Positions 45,901 to 57,731 of a DNA stretch of 64,000 nt are shown here, piece after piece. Where the stretch lies: the NCBI RefSeq assembly GCF_001247745.1, contig NZ_LAIR01000002.1, positions 496,001 to 560,000 of the forward strand, in the 5' to 3' direction. Numbering within the stretch: position 1 is the stretch's first letter; every line of letters starts with the position of its first letter. A program made the position numbers and the translations under genes. Source of the stretch: Luteipulveratus halotolerans. Its GTDB lineage: Bacteria; Actinomycetota; Actinomycetes; Actinomycetales; Dermatophilaceae. The notes under the pieces are model-generated. The model was not told where the DNA came from. It saw nothing but the letters and a program-made list of their open reading frames with translations, and made no database searches.

Positions 45901-46498
45901 CGGAGAGCTGGTGCTGCTCCTCGGCCAGGTCGGGTCGGGCAAGTCCAGCCTGCTGCGTGCGCTGGCAGGCCTGGTGCACCACACCGGCTCCCTGGCGTGG
46001 AACGGTGCCGAGGTGCAGGACGCCCAGGCGTTCCTGCGGCCCCGGCGGGTGGCGTACGTCGCGCAGGTCCCGCGGGTGTTCTCCGGGACGTTCGTCGACA
46101 ACGTCCAGCTCGGCTATGCCGATCGCCCGTTCGAGCAGCCGGTCGCCGACGCCCGACTCACACCCGACGTCGAGGCAGCAGGCGGCCCCGGCTCGGTCGT
46201 CGGCCACCGCGGCCTGCGGCTGTCCGGCGGGCAGGTGCAGCGGCTGGCGCTGGCTCGGGCTCTCGCGGCGCAGACCGACCTGCTGCTGGCCGACGACGTC
46301 TCGAGCGCTCTCGACGCAGCGACCGAGCTCGAGCTGTGGCGGGCGCTGCGCGCGCGGGCGGCCACGGTCGTGGGCGCGACGTCCAAGCGAGCGGCCCTGG
46401 AGCAGGCCGACCGGGTGGTGGTCCTGCACCAGGGACGGGTCGAGGCCGTCGGGCCCTGGTCCGAGCTCGAGCAGCGGTTCGGGCAGCTCGCCGGCTGA
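42992..46498 (+). CDS. Fused ABC exporter (TMD-NBD-TMD-NBD) with one degenerate ATP site
   Basis: 1168-residue single-chain exporter. Two membrane domains (about 30-310 and 600-870), each followed by a nucleotide-binding domain. NBD1: Walker A GRTGSGKST 375-383, Walker B Asp502-Glu503, switch His534, but signature LSAGE (478-482) in place of LSGGQ. NBD2: Walker A GQVGSGKSS 978-986, good signature LSGGQ 1077-1081, but Walker B reads LADD with Asp1102 for the catalytic Glu, and Ser1131 stands where the switch His should be. So one composite site is canonical and the other is degenerate in all three places. The substrate is unknown. It lies between rplL and rpoB and has its own 69-bp leader. Confidence 0.93.
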   Translation: MTTTDRRAPATPAPTPLAPDDPARRVTWRRLRSPAAAVALLALAVGVVGQALGTVIAGRLAIDPSGGLVGLLALAVVGGAVLVTAGQVVWAAVSDRAEGALRGDLLSAALHQPLAALSEQAVGEILDRVDDDTHEVGTLTRMQLWGVLRAGFGVVPMWVVASLTWWPAWFVFPLAAFLIWPAIRRLMPRIAELKVIEEMAWTDHAAALEESIAGRDDLRTSLGQPFAVRRIARLSATVHERFRSVLTVERSLLLRAGLVMHAALAGVAVAGVAMTVSGDLPVGRLITLFLVTSMFVGQISNVAQHLPDLQAGLGALVRLRQMLSSPPEPVGGTHVPEGDLDLEFAGLDFAYDDSGFALRDIDLHVPHGQTMALVGRTGSGKSTLASLVSRAVEPAPGTVLIGGVDVLDIDLHDLRATVGVVTQRTDILAGTLEQNITLFAPVERARVEAAVDELGLTDWVAGLPDGLDTVLGASGTSLSAGEEQLVAFARLLVRDVRIVILDEATARMDPVTEARVVAASDRLLAHRTGILVTHRLSTTRRAELVAVLDHGRVVQAGPMQTLRSHPGPFRTLWEASATQEHDGDEAQAAAVGGVRRTGAAPDLPEVGTGPSLARGIWRVLRVRPEWGLLAVGLFALSAMLGSVGALTGLVWGHVVVDLRAGETPSVLSAVLVGALLLGPVLLSVAIALYPRWWVEVLLRTRMSVLRGQTAQHRLPASPAGEVVARAMDADRYARYADRWVDFVNGLAIALVTAVAAGTWIAGLVLLVVMAAAAGASILGRPVAGRTAAQSSAARARFGRSLVSSLESARTVKLAGRTPEVHAHLRSVDSGRVDAAVREHRVQAVLDGVPIIMVQVGVVAAWAALVHGIWGLVTAILVTTAVNGFDWFGRVAGAVVTEAPGTRAWQKATSAYAGGADLMDVPEGVDLLSGSSPEPTSVVSEPLDEVRLSGLSAVHDDGTIGVTDVDLTVRRGELVLLLGQVGSGKSSLLRALAGLVHHTGSLAWNGAEVQDAQAFLRPRRVAYVAQVPRVFSGTFVDNVQLGYADRPFEQPVADARLTPDVEAAGGPGSVVGHRGLRLSGGQVQRLALARALAAQTDLLLADDVSSALDAATELELWRALRARAATVVGATSKRAALEQADRVVVLHQGRVEAVGPWSELEQRFGQLAG

Positions 46499-46523
46499 CG
46501 GCGGCGGCCGCCGTGGTCGATGT

Positions 46524-46620
46524 GAGGAGTCGTGAGCTGCTGCTCTCGCTTCCTCAAGGAGTGCAGTGGCCGGCGCGCGCTCGACGTGACGAGGAGTGCG
46601 CTGCTGCTCCCGCTTCCTCA
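46524..46620. repeat. Imperfect direct repeat upstream of rpoB
   Basis: Two related units start GAGGAGT at 46524 and 46591 (67 bp apart) and share CTGCTGCTCYCGCTTCCTCA at 46537-46556 and about 46601-46620. Each can form a weak hairpin through GAGGA and TCCTC ends. Confidence 0.6.
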
Positions 46621-46747
46621 CGGGGAGACGCGCCCGGAACTCCCGAAAGCCTTGACCAGGCCGCCCCGTGGGGTCCATCCTCGACGCGTGACGTGCTGGG
46701 GAGCACGGGTTGCTGGGCCGGGGGAGCGTAGGCCGATGAGCCGCGCC

Positions 46748-46776
46748 TAGACATCATGCCCAATGCTGTGTATGCT
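46748..46776 (+). promoter_or_regulatory. Promoter of rpoBC
   Basis: TAGACA (46748-46753, five of six consensus bases) and TATGCT (46771-46776) with a 17-base spacer and TG directly before the -10. Predicted start about 46783, giving a leader of about 160 bases before rpoB. Confidence 0.7.
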
Positions 46777-46945
46777 GTTGCTTTGCGCTGCCCTGTCTTC
46801 GCCCACACCACTGATCACCAGCACTGACCGGCCATGCCCGGTGGCCCTCACCGGCCCCGCTCGCCGGAGTCGTGCTGTGACCGTCGTGCCGTCGCAGGGC
46901 TCGCGCTGACCGCCGCTCAGTAAGGCCTTGTGGAAGGACCCCTCG
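46777..46945 (+). other. rpoB leader region
   Basis: Part of the 447-bp gene-free stretch 46499-46945. Besides the repeat and promoter listed separately it holds a possible stem GGCCATGCCCGGTGGCC around 46831 and the ribosome site GGAAGGA just before rpoB. I see no small open reading frame with a good ribosome site. Confidence 0.5.
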
Positions 46946-49900
46946 TTGGCTGCCTCGCGTACCGCGACTCAGACTCTGTCCTCTGCGAAGACGGCTTCCG
47001 GCCGCCTTTCGTTCGCCAAGATCCGCGAACCCCTCGAGATCCCCGACCTCCTCGCGCTCCAGACGGAGAGCTTCGACTGGCTGCTCGGCAACGAGCGCTG
47101 GCAGGCTCGCGTCGCCGCCGCGCAGGAGGCCGGTCGTGTCGACGTCCCGGAGCGTTCTGGTCTGGAGGAGATCTTCGAGGAGATCTCCCCGATCGAGGAC
47201 TTCTCCGGGTCGATGTCGCTGTCGTTCCGTGATCACCGCTTCGAGGAGATCAAGTACTCCATCGACGAGTGCAAGGAGCGGGACATGACCTATGCCGCTC
47301 CGCTGTTCGTCACCGCGGAGTTCATGAACACCACCACCGGTGAGATCAAGAGCCAGACGGTCTTCATGGGTGACTTCCCGCTCATGACCGACCGCGGCAC
47401 CTTCGTCATCAACGGCACCGAGCGTGTCGTCGTCTCCCAGCTCGTCCGCAGCCCGGGCGTCTACTTCGAGCGCTCCATCGACAAGACGTCCGACAAGGAC
47501 ATCTACACGGCCAAGGTCATCCCGAGCCGTGGCGCGTGGCTGGAGTTCGAGGTCGACAAGCGCGACACCGTCGGTGTCCGTGTCGACCGCAAGCGCAAGC
47601 AGTCCGTCACGGTGCTGCTCAAGGCGCTGGGCTGGACCGAGGCGCAGATCCTCGAGGAGTTCGGCGAGTACGAGTCGATGCGCCAGACCCTCGAGAAGGA
47701 CCACACCGCTGGTCAGGACGAGGCGCTGCTGGACATCTACCGCAAGCTGCGCCCGGGCGAGCCGCCGACCCGTGAGGCCGCGCAGACGCTGCTCGACAAC
47801 CTCTACTTCAACGGCAAGCGCTACGACCTGGCCAAGGTCGGTCGCTACAAGCTCAACAAGAAGCTCGGCGTCCAGGCTCCCCTGGGCGAGTCCGTGCTGG
47901 GCATCGACGACATCGTCGCCACCATCAAGTACCTCGTCCGGCTGCACGCCGGCGAGACCTCGATGGAGGGCATCCGCGACGGTGAGCCGGCCGAGTTCCG
48001 CGTCGAGGTCGACGACATCGACCACTTCGGCAACCGTCGTCTGCGCAACGTGGGTGAGCTGATCCAGAACCAGGTCCGGACGGGTCTGTCCCGTATGGAG
48101 CGCGTCGTGCGTGAGCGCATGACCACCCAGGACGTCGAGGCGATCACGCCGCAGACGCTGATCAACATCCGGCCGGTCGTCGCCTCCATCAAGGAGTTCT
48201 TCGGCACCAGCCAGCTGTCGCAGTTCATGGACCAGAACAACCCGCTCGCCGGTCTGACGCACAAGCGTCGTCTGTCCGCGCTGGGCCCGGGTGGTCTGTC
48301 CCGTGACCGCGCCGGTATGGAGGTCCGTGACGTCCACCCGTCGCACTACGGCCGCATGTGCCCGATCGAGACGCCTGAGGGCCCCAACATCGGTCTGATC
48401 GGCTCGCTCGCCTCCTACGGCCGCATCAACGCGTTCGGCTTCGTCGAGACGCCGTACCGCAAGGTCACCGACGGTCAGGTCTCCGACGAGGTCGTCTACC
48501 TGTCCGCGGACGAAGAGGACGAGTTCGTCATCGCGCAGGCCAACGCGCCGCTGACACCGGACAACCACTTCGCCGACGAGCTCGTGCTCGGACGCACCAA
48601 GGGTGGCGAGGCCAGCGACGTGCCGATCGACGAGGTCGACTACATGGACGTGTCCGCACGCCAGATGGTCTCCGCGGCGACGGCGCTCATCCCGTTCCTC
48701 GAGCACGACGACGCCAACCGTGCGCTCATGGGCGCCAACATGCAGCGTCAGGCCGTGCCGCTGGTCAAGTCCGAGGCGCCGCTGGTCGGCACCGGCATCG
48801 AGTACCGCGCCGCGCTGGACTCCGGTGACGTCGTCCGCGCCGAGAAGGCCGGCGTCGTCGAGGAGGTCTCGGCCGACCTGGTGACGATCGGCAACGACGA
48901 CGGCACCCGCCAGACGTACCGCATCTCCAAGTTCACCCGCTCCAACCAGGGCAATTGCTACAACCAGCGTGTCGTGGTCAACGAGGGTGACCGGGTCGAG
49001 GCCGGTGCGTTCATCGCCGACGGTCCGGCGACCGACGGCGGCGAGATGGCGCTCGGCAAGAACCTCCTCGTGGCGTTCATGCCGTGGGAGGGCCACAACT
49101 ACGAGGACGCCATCATCCTCAGCCAGCGTCTGGTGCAGGACGACGTCCTGTCCTCGATCCACATCGAGGAGCACGAGATCGACGCTCGTGACACCAAGCT
49201 CGGCCCGGAGGAGATCACGCGGGACATCCCCAACGTCTCCGAGGAGGTCCTCGCCGACCTCGACGAGCGCGGCATCATCCGCATCGGTGCCGAGGTCCGC
49301 GACGGCGACCTGCTGGTCGGCAAGGTCACGCCCAAGGGTGAGACCGAGCTGACCCCGGAGGAGCGCCTGCTCCGCGCGATCTTCGGTGAGAAGGCGCGCG
49401 AGGTCCGCGACACCTCGATGAAGGTCCCGCACGGCGAGACCGGCACGGTCATCGGCGTCAAGGTGTTCGACCGTGAGGAGGGCGACGAGCTTCCCCCGGG
49501 CGTCAACCAGCTGGTGCGCGTCTACGTCGCCAACAAGCGCAAGATCACCGACGGTGACAAGCTCGCCGGCCGTCACGGCAACAAGGGCGTCATCGCCAAG
49601 ATCAACCCGGTCGAGGACATGCCGTTCCTGGAGGACGGCACCCCGGTCGACATCATCCTCAACCCGCTCGGTGTCCCGTCCCGTATGAACCCGGGTCAGG
49701 TGCTGGAGCTGCACACCGGTTGGGCCGCCTCGCGCGGCTGGAAGATCGAGGGCGAGCCCGAGTGGGCCGCCAAGATCCCCCAGGACGCTCGTGAGGCCCC
49801 GGCCAACACGCGCATCGCCAGCCCGGTGTTCGACGGTGCGCGCGAGGAGGAGATCCGCGGTCTGCTCGACTCGACGACTCCGACCCGTGACGGTGTCCGT

Positions 49901-50431
49901 CTGGTCGACGGCTCGGGCAAGACCCAGCTGTTCGACGGGCGCTCCGGTGAGCCGTTCCCGGACCCGGTGTCGGTCGGCTACATGTACATCCTGAAGCTGC
50001 ACCACCTGGTCGACGACAAGATCCACGCGCGTTCGACCGGTCCGTACTCCATGATCACGCAGCAGCCGCTGGGTGGTAAGGCGCAGTTCGGTGGTCAGCG
50101 CTTCGGTGAGATGGAGGTGTGGGCCCTGGAGGCGTACGGCGCTGCGTACGCGCTGCAGGAGCTGCTCACCATCAAGTCCGACGACGTCAACGGTCGCGTG
50201 AAGGTCTACGAGGCCATCGTCAAGGGCGAGAACATCCCCGAGCCGGGCATCCCCGAGTCCTTCAAGGTGCTCATCAAGGAGATGCAGTCGCTGTGCCTGA
50301 ACGTCGAGGTGCTCTCCTCCGACGGTCAGACCATCGACCTGCGTGACTCCGACCAGGAGGTCTTCCGCGCGGCGGAGGAGCTCGGTATCGACCTGTCGCG
50401 GCGCGAGCCGAGCAGCGTCGAAGAGGTCTGA
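46946..50431 (+). CDS. rpoB: RNA polymerase subunit beta
   Basis: 1161 residues. TTG 46946 is the start: GGAAGGA is seven bases upstream and the protein then begins MAASRTA, as in Streptomyces RpoB. The rifampicin region FFGTSQLSQFMDQNNPLAGLTHKRRLSALGPGG is wild type, with His439 and Ser444 corresponding to E. coli His526 and Ser531. The NHFAD, MPWEGHNYEDAI and GRHGNKGV segments of the active centre and the C-terminal EMEVWALEAYGAA are present. Followed after 116 bp by rpoC. Confidence 0.99.
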   Translation: MAASRTATQTLSSAKTASGRLSFAKIREPLEIPDLLALQTESFDWLLGNERWQARVAAAQEAGRVDVPERSGLEEIFEEISPIEDFSGSMSLSFRDHRFEEIKYSIDECKERDMTYAAPLFVTAEFMNTTTGEIKSQTVFMGDFPLMTDRGTFVINGTERVVVSQLVRSPGVYFERSIDKTSDKDIYTAKVIPSRGAWLEFEVDKRDTVGVRVDRKRKQSVTVLLKALGWTEAQILEEFGEYESMRQTLEKDHTAGQDEALLDIYRKLRPGEPPTREAAQTLLDNLYFNGKRYDLAKVGRYKLNKKLGVQAPLGESVLGIDDIVATIKYLVRLHAGETSMEGIRDGEPAEFRVEVDDIDHFGNRRLRNVGELIQNQVRTGLSRMERVVRERMTTQDVEAITPQTLINIRPVVASIKEFFGTSQLSQFMDQNNPLAGLTHKRRLSALGPGGLSRDRAGMEVRDVHPSHYGRMCPIETPEGPNIGLIGSLASYGRINAFGFVETPYRKVTDGQVSDEVVYLSADEEDEFVIAQANAPLTPDNHFADELVLGRTKGGEASDVPIDEVDYMDVSARQMVSAATALIPFLEHDDANRALMGANMQRQAVPLVKSEAPLVGTGIEYRAALDSGDVVRAEKAGVVEEVSADLVTIGNDDGTRQTYRISKFTRSNQGNCYNQRVVVNEGDRVEAGAFIADGPATDGGEMALGKNLLVAFMPWEGHNYEDAIILSQRLVQDDVLSSIHIEEHEIDARDTKLGPEEITRDIPNVSEEVLADLDERGIIRIGAEVRDGDLLVGKVTPKGETELTPEERLLRAIFGEKAREVRDTSMKVPHGETGTVIGVKVFDREEGDELPPGVNQLVRVYVANKRKITDGDKLAGRHGNKGVIAKINPVEDMPFLEDGTPVDIILNPLGVPSRMNPGQVLELHTGWAASRGWKIEGEPEWAAKIPQDAREAPANTRIASPVFDGAREEEIRGLLDSTTPTRDGVRLVDGSGKTQLFDGRSGEPFPDPVSVGYMYILKLHHLVDDKIHARSTGPYSMITQQPLGGKAQFGGQRFGEMEVWALEAYGAAYALQELLTIKSDDVNGRVKVYEAIVKGENIPEPGIPESFKVLIKEMQSLCLNVEVLSSDGQTIDLRDSDQEVFRAAEELGIDLSRREPSSVEEV

Positions 50432-50435
50432 TCCT

Positions 50436-50483
50436 TCGCCGGTACGCCGGTACGCCGGGGCTCAGGCTCCGGCGTACCGGCGA
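50436..50483 (+). promoter_or_regulatory. Large hairpin between rpoB and rpoC
   Basis: TCGCCGGTACGCCGG (50436-50450) is fully complementary to CCGGCGTACCGGCGA (50469-50483), with an alternative inner pairing in the loop. No T-run follows; it may set the rpoB:rpoC ratio or be an RNase site. Confidence 0.55.
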
Positions 50484-50547
50484 AACAGACTGTTACTCAA
50501 CAACATTCAGACCTCTTAGAACTTAGAAAAGAAGGAAGGCAGCAACT

Positions 50548-54426
<3,879 letters not shown>

Positions 54427-54435
<9 letters not shown>

Positions 54436-54505
54436 CGAGCGTGCAGCGGAGGTTGTGGGCGAGGTACGAGCCCGCGGCCGAAGCGGAGCGCGACAGAAGC
54501 TGTCG
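54427..54505 (+). repeat. 79-bp direct repeat after rpoC, copy 1 (family C)
   Basis: Identical to 54516-54594. It begins GACAGCTGACGAGCG, includes the rpoC stop codon, and ends GACAGAAGCTGTCG, a small hairpin. The core matches the repeat at 27354. Confidence 0.9.
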
Positions 54506-54515
54506 AGAAGGCTCT

Positions 54516-54594
54516 GACAGCTGACGAGCGTGCAGCGGAGGTTGTGGGCGAGGTACGAGCCCGCGGCCGAAGCGGAGCGCGACAGAAGCTGTCG
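54516..54594 (+). repeat. 79-bp direct repeat after rpoC, copy 2 (family C)
   Basis: Perfect copy at an 89-bp period, ten bases after copy 1. A duplicated unit with no divergence suggests a recent event or active homogenisation. Confidence 0.9.
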
Positions 54595-54623
54595 TGGCAA
54601 GCACGACAGCTGAGGCTGATCGC

Positions 54624-55832
54624 TCACGACCGAAGGGCGGCTCTTCCTGCGAGGGAGGGGCCGCCCTTCGGCGTACCCGGACGACGCGGGCCGGCGCTGG
54701 AGGCGACGACGGTGCCGGCCGCGGCGAGGGCGGCGAGGGCGATCAGGCAGGTGCGGGTCGACCAGCTGTCGGACACGGCGGAGACGATCGTCGGGACGAA
54801 GAAGCCGGCGTAGGCCAGGCAGTAGAAGACCGCGTTGGTCATCGCGAGCTGGTGGGGTGCGGCGATCCGTTCGACCCGGGTGAGCCCGCCCACCAGTGAG
54901 CAGCCGTAGCCACCGCCGAGGGCGACGGCCGTGAGCAGCGCGAGCGCGGCGGACGGCCGCGTGGCGACAGCTGCGGCCAGCACCAGGGCAGCCACGGAGG
55001 CTGCCCCACCGACCAGGCTGACCGTGCCGGGACGGCGCGCCTCGAGCCGTCGAGCCGGCTGCTGGACGAGCACGCCGGTGCCGAGCGTGATCCCGGCCAT
55101 CAGTCCGGTGAACGCGATCGCGACGCCGTCGGTCTGTGAGCGCACGAGACTCGGCACGATCACGAATCCGACGCTGGGACAGGTGAACACGAGCCATGCG
55201 ACGGGCGCGACCCGACTCCAGAAGGCACGCGTACGCAGGGGGTGCGCTGCCGGAGTGGTCGACGCGGCAACGGCGGTCGCGGGCGGCGGCTCGGGTGTGT
55301 TCCAGGAGATGCCGATCACGACGAGCGTCAGCGCGATGTGGACGACGTACGGCAGCAGGTGCGGGGCCAGTGCCCACTGGGCGAGGGCGCCGCTGACCAG
55401 CGGTCCACCTCCGAAGCCTGCCGACACGGCGATGGCGGCCCGACGTGCACCGGTGCCGATCGGGGCCCCGGCCGAGAGCTCCTTGACCCACGTCGTCCCG
55501 GGCGCCATCGCGGCTCCCATGCACGCGCCGTACAGCACCCGCCCGGCGAACAGCAGCGGCACGTGGGTGCCGGCGACCGCGAGCAGGACCGAACCGACCA
55601 CCGACCCGGCCAGCACCCAGCGGATCACCAGGCGGTGCCCGACGCGCTGCCCGATCCGCGCGGCGAGCACGAGTGCGGGAGCAAGCCCGAGGACGTACGC
55701 CGCGAACATCCCGGTCACGACCGTCTCGCTCAGGTGCCCCTCGGACCGGTAGACGGGCATGATCGTGACGAAGTGGTTGGCGCCCCAGCCGACGACGAGC
55801 AGCGCCAGCGAGACGCGGAACCAGGGTTGCAT
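54624..55832 (-). CDS. MFS transporter (12 helices)
   Basis: 402-residue major-facilitator protein; about 12 hydrophobic helices, starting FRVSLALLVVGWGANHFVTIMPVY. The loop 2-3 motif is weak (ARIGQRVGHRLVIR). It resembles uncharacterised actinobacterial exporters; the substrate is unknown. ATG 55832 begins just before the first helix; the longer frame to 56024 runs over the neighbouring intergenic region. The 3' end overlaps the rpoC terminator structure. Confidence 0.88.
   Translation of the reverse strand: MQPWFRVSLALLVVGWGANHFVTIMPVYRSEGHLSETVVTGMFAAYVLGLAPALVLAARIGQRVGHRLVIRWVLAGSVVGSVLLAVAGTHVPLLFAGRVLYGACMGAAMAPGTTWVKELSAGAPIGTGARRAAIAVSAGFGGGPLVSGALAQWALAPHLLPYVVHIALTLVVIGISWNTPEPPPATAVAASTTPAAHPLRTRAFWSRVAPVAWLVFTCPSVGFVIVPSLVRSQTDGVAIAFTGLMAGITLGTGVLVQQPARRLEARRPGTVSLVGGAASVAALVLAAAVATRPSAALALLTAVALGGGYGCSLVGGLTRVERIAAPHQLAMTNAVFYCLAYAGFFVPTIVSAVSDSWSTRTCLIALAALAAAGTVVASSAGPRRPGTPKGGPSLAGRAALRS
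54630..54671. terminator. Terminator after rpoC
   Basis: CCGAAGGGCGGC pairs with GCCGCCCTTCGG across 18 bases. It lies in the last codons of the convergent MFS gene, so it probably serves both directions. Confidence 0.8.
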
Positions 55833-55890
55833 CGAAGGCCTACGCACCTGGCCACCTTCACATGCGGATGCTTCGACGGTGGTCGACGTG

Positions 55891-56733
55891 TCAGCCGATG
55901 AGAGGCAGCGCCTCGTCGAGCGCGGTCCGCCAGTCGCGCAAGGTCGGCAGCCCGGCGCGGGCCCAGCGGTCATGCCCGAGGACGCTGTACGCCGGTCGCG
56001 GCGCCGGTCGTACGAACGCCGCACTCGTCGTCGGCCGGACGCGCGCGACGTCGTGGCCGAGCCCGGCGAACACGGCCCGCGCGAGGTCGTACCAGCTCGC
56101 GTCGCCGGACGCCGTGCCGTGGTAGGTGCCGAACGGCGCCTGCGAGGCGATCAGCCGCACCAGCTGGTCGGCCAGGTCGCCGGTCCAGGTGGGTTGGCCG
56201 CGCTGGTCGTCGACGACGTCGACCGGTCCGTCGCCGGACGCGAGCCGCGCCATCGTGCCGACGAACGACCGCCCGCCGGCGCCGTACAGCCAGGCGGTGC
56301 GCACGACCCAGCTGTCGGGGCAGAGTGTGCGGACCGCCCACTCGCCGGCGAGCTTGGTGCGGCCGTACGCCGACCGTGGCCCGGTGGGGGAGTCCTCGGC
56401 GTAGGGAGCCATGGCGTCGCCGTCGAAGACGTAGTCGGTCGACAGCTGCACCATGCGCGCATCCGCGGCGGAGGAGGCGCGGGCGAGGTTGGCGGCTCCG
56501 AAAGCGTTGGCAGCAAAGGCTTCTCGCTCGTGCGACTCGGCGTCGTCGACGGCCGTCCAGGCCGCCAGGTTGACGACGACGTCGTGGCGCGCGACGGCTC
56601 TCTCGCATGCCGCGGCGTCGGTGATGTCGAGGTCGGCGCGACCGGCCGCGGTCACCGTGTGGCCGGCGGCGTGGAGGCGGGGCAGGAGGTCGGCGGCGAG
56701 CATGCCCCCGGCGCCGGTGACCAGGACGCGCAC
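55891..56733 (-). CDS. rmlD: dTDP-4-dehydrorhamnose reductase
   Basis: 280-residue NADPH-dependent reductase, last step of dTDP-L-rhamnose synthesis. GAGGMLAADL takes the place of the usual GxxGQLG; STDYVFDG, YGRTKLAGE (catalytic Tyr/Lys) and VVRTAWLYG are present. It follows rmlB by 2 bp on the same strand. Confidence 0.95.
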   Translation of the reverse strand: MRVLVTGAGGMLAADLLPRLHAAGHTVTAAGRADLDITDAAACERAVARHDVVVNLAAWTAVDDAESHEREAFAANAFGAANLARASSAADARMVQLSTDYVFDGDAMAPYAEDSPTGPRSAYGRTKLAGEWAVRTLCPDSWVVRTAWLYGAGGRSFVGTMARLASGDGPVDVVDDQRGQPTWTGDLADQLVRLIASQAPFGTYHGTASGDASWYDLARAVFAGLGHDVARVRPTTSAAFVRPAPRPAYSVLGHDRWARAGLPTLRDWRTALDEALPLIG

Positions 56734-56735
56734 GG

Positions 56736-57731
56736 TCAGCGCCCGAGGAGGGCGTACGCGCGCTCGGTCTCGGCCTTCGCGTCACGCCACCACGACTCGT
56801 GCTCGCGGTACCACTCGATCGTGTCGGCCAGGCCCTGGCGCAGGTCGCCGAACCGGGGCGCCCACCCGGTCTCGGCGCGCAGCTTGGAGGAGTCGATGGC
56901 GTAGCGCAGGTCGTGGCCGGGACGGTCGGGCACCAGGTCGTACGCGTTGGTCGGCTGTCCCATGAGCTCCAGGAGGAGCCGGACGACGGAGAGGTTGTCG
57001 GCCTCGCCGTCGGCGCCGATCAGGTAGGTCTCGCCGACCCGGCCGTGCTCGAGGATCGCGACGACCGCGTCGTTGTGGTCATCGACGTGGATCCAGTCGC
57101 GCACGTTGGTGCCGGTGCCGTAGAGCTTGGGGCGGACGCCGTCGAGGACGCCGGTGATCTGGCGCGGGATGAACTTCTCGACGTGCTGGCGCGGGCCGTA
57201 GTTGTTGGAGCAGCTGCTCACCGTCGCCGGGATGCCGTACGAGCGGATCCAGGCCCGCACGAGCAGGTCGGCGCTCGCCTTGGTGGCGGAGTAGGGGCTG
57301 GAGGGGTTGACCGGCGTGCGCTCGGTGAACCGGGCGGGGTCGTCGAGCGCGAGGTCGCCGTAGACCTCGTCGGTCGACACGTGGTGCAGGCGGGTGCCGT
57401 GCCGGCGTACGGCCTCGAGCAGACGGAAGGTGCCGACGACGTTGGTCTCGACGAAGGGCGAGGGGTCGCTGAGGCTGTTGTCGTTGTGCGACTCGGCCGC
57501 GAAGTGCACGACGGCGTCGTGGGAGCCCACGAGGTCGTCGACCAGGTCGGCGTCGGCGACCGATCCCTTGACCACCTCGACGTCGCCCGCGACCGGGGCG
57601 AGCGTCGCGGGGTTGGCGGCGTAGGTGAGCGCGTCGAGCACGGTCATCGACCAGTCGGGACGCTGCTCGCGCATGCGCAGCACGAAGTTGGAGCCAATGA
57701 ACCCGGCGCCGCCGGTGACGAGGACCTTCAT
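56736..57731 (-). CDS. rmlB: dTDP-glucose 4,6-dehydratase
   Basis: 331-residue NAD-dependent dehydratase. GGAGFIGSNF, HFAAESHND, STDEVYGDL (catalytic Asp-Glu) and YSATKAS (Tyr/Lys) are in place, with NNYGPRQHVEKFIPR. ATG 57731 overlaps the upstream glycosyltransferase stop (ATGA). The three minus-strand genes form one operon: membrane glycosyltransferase, rmlB, rmlD. Confidence 0.97.
   Translation of the reverse strand: MKVLVTGGAGFIGSNFVLRMREQRPDWSMTVLDALTYAANPATLAPVAGDVEVVKGSVADADLVDDLVGSHDAVVHFAAESHNDNSLSDPSPFVETNVVGTFRLLEAVRRHGTRLHHVSTDEVYGDLALDDPARFTERTPVNPSSPYSATKASADLLVRAWIRSYGIPATVSSCSNNYGPRQHVEKFIPRQITGVLDGVRPKLYGTGTNVRDWIHVDDHNDAVVAILEHGRVGETYLIGADGEADNLSVVRLLLELMGQPTNAYDLVPDRPGHDLRYAIDSSKLRAETGWAPRFGDLRQGLADTIEWYREHESWWRDAKAETERAYALLGR

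Noticed and set aside
46524..46620. Possible CRISPR-like repeats
   Set aside because: Only two imperfect units, 67 bp apart, no cas genes and no third repeat.
46754..50026. 1090-codon open frame on the minus strand opposite rpoB
   Set aside because: Same artefact; it covers the rpoB promoter and coding region and matches no protein pattern.
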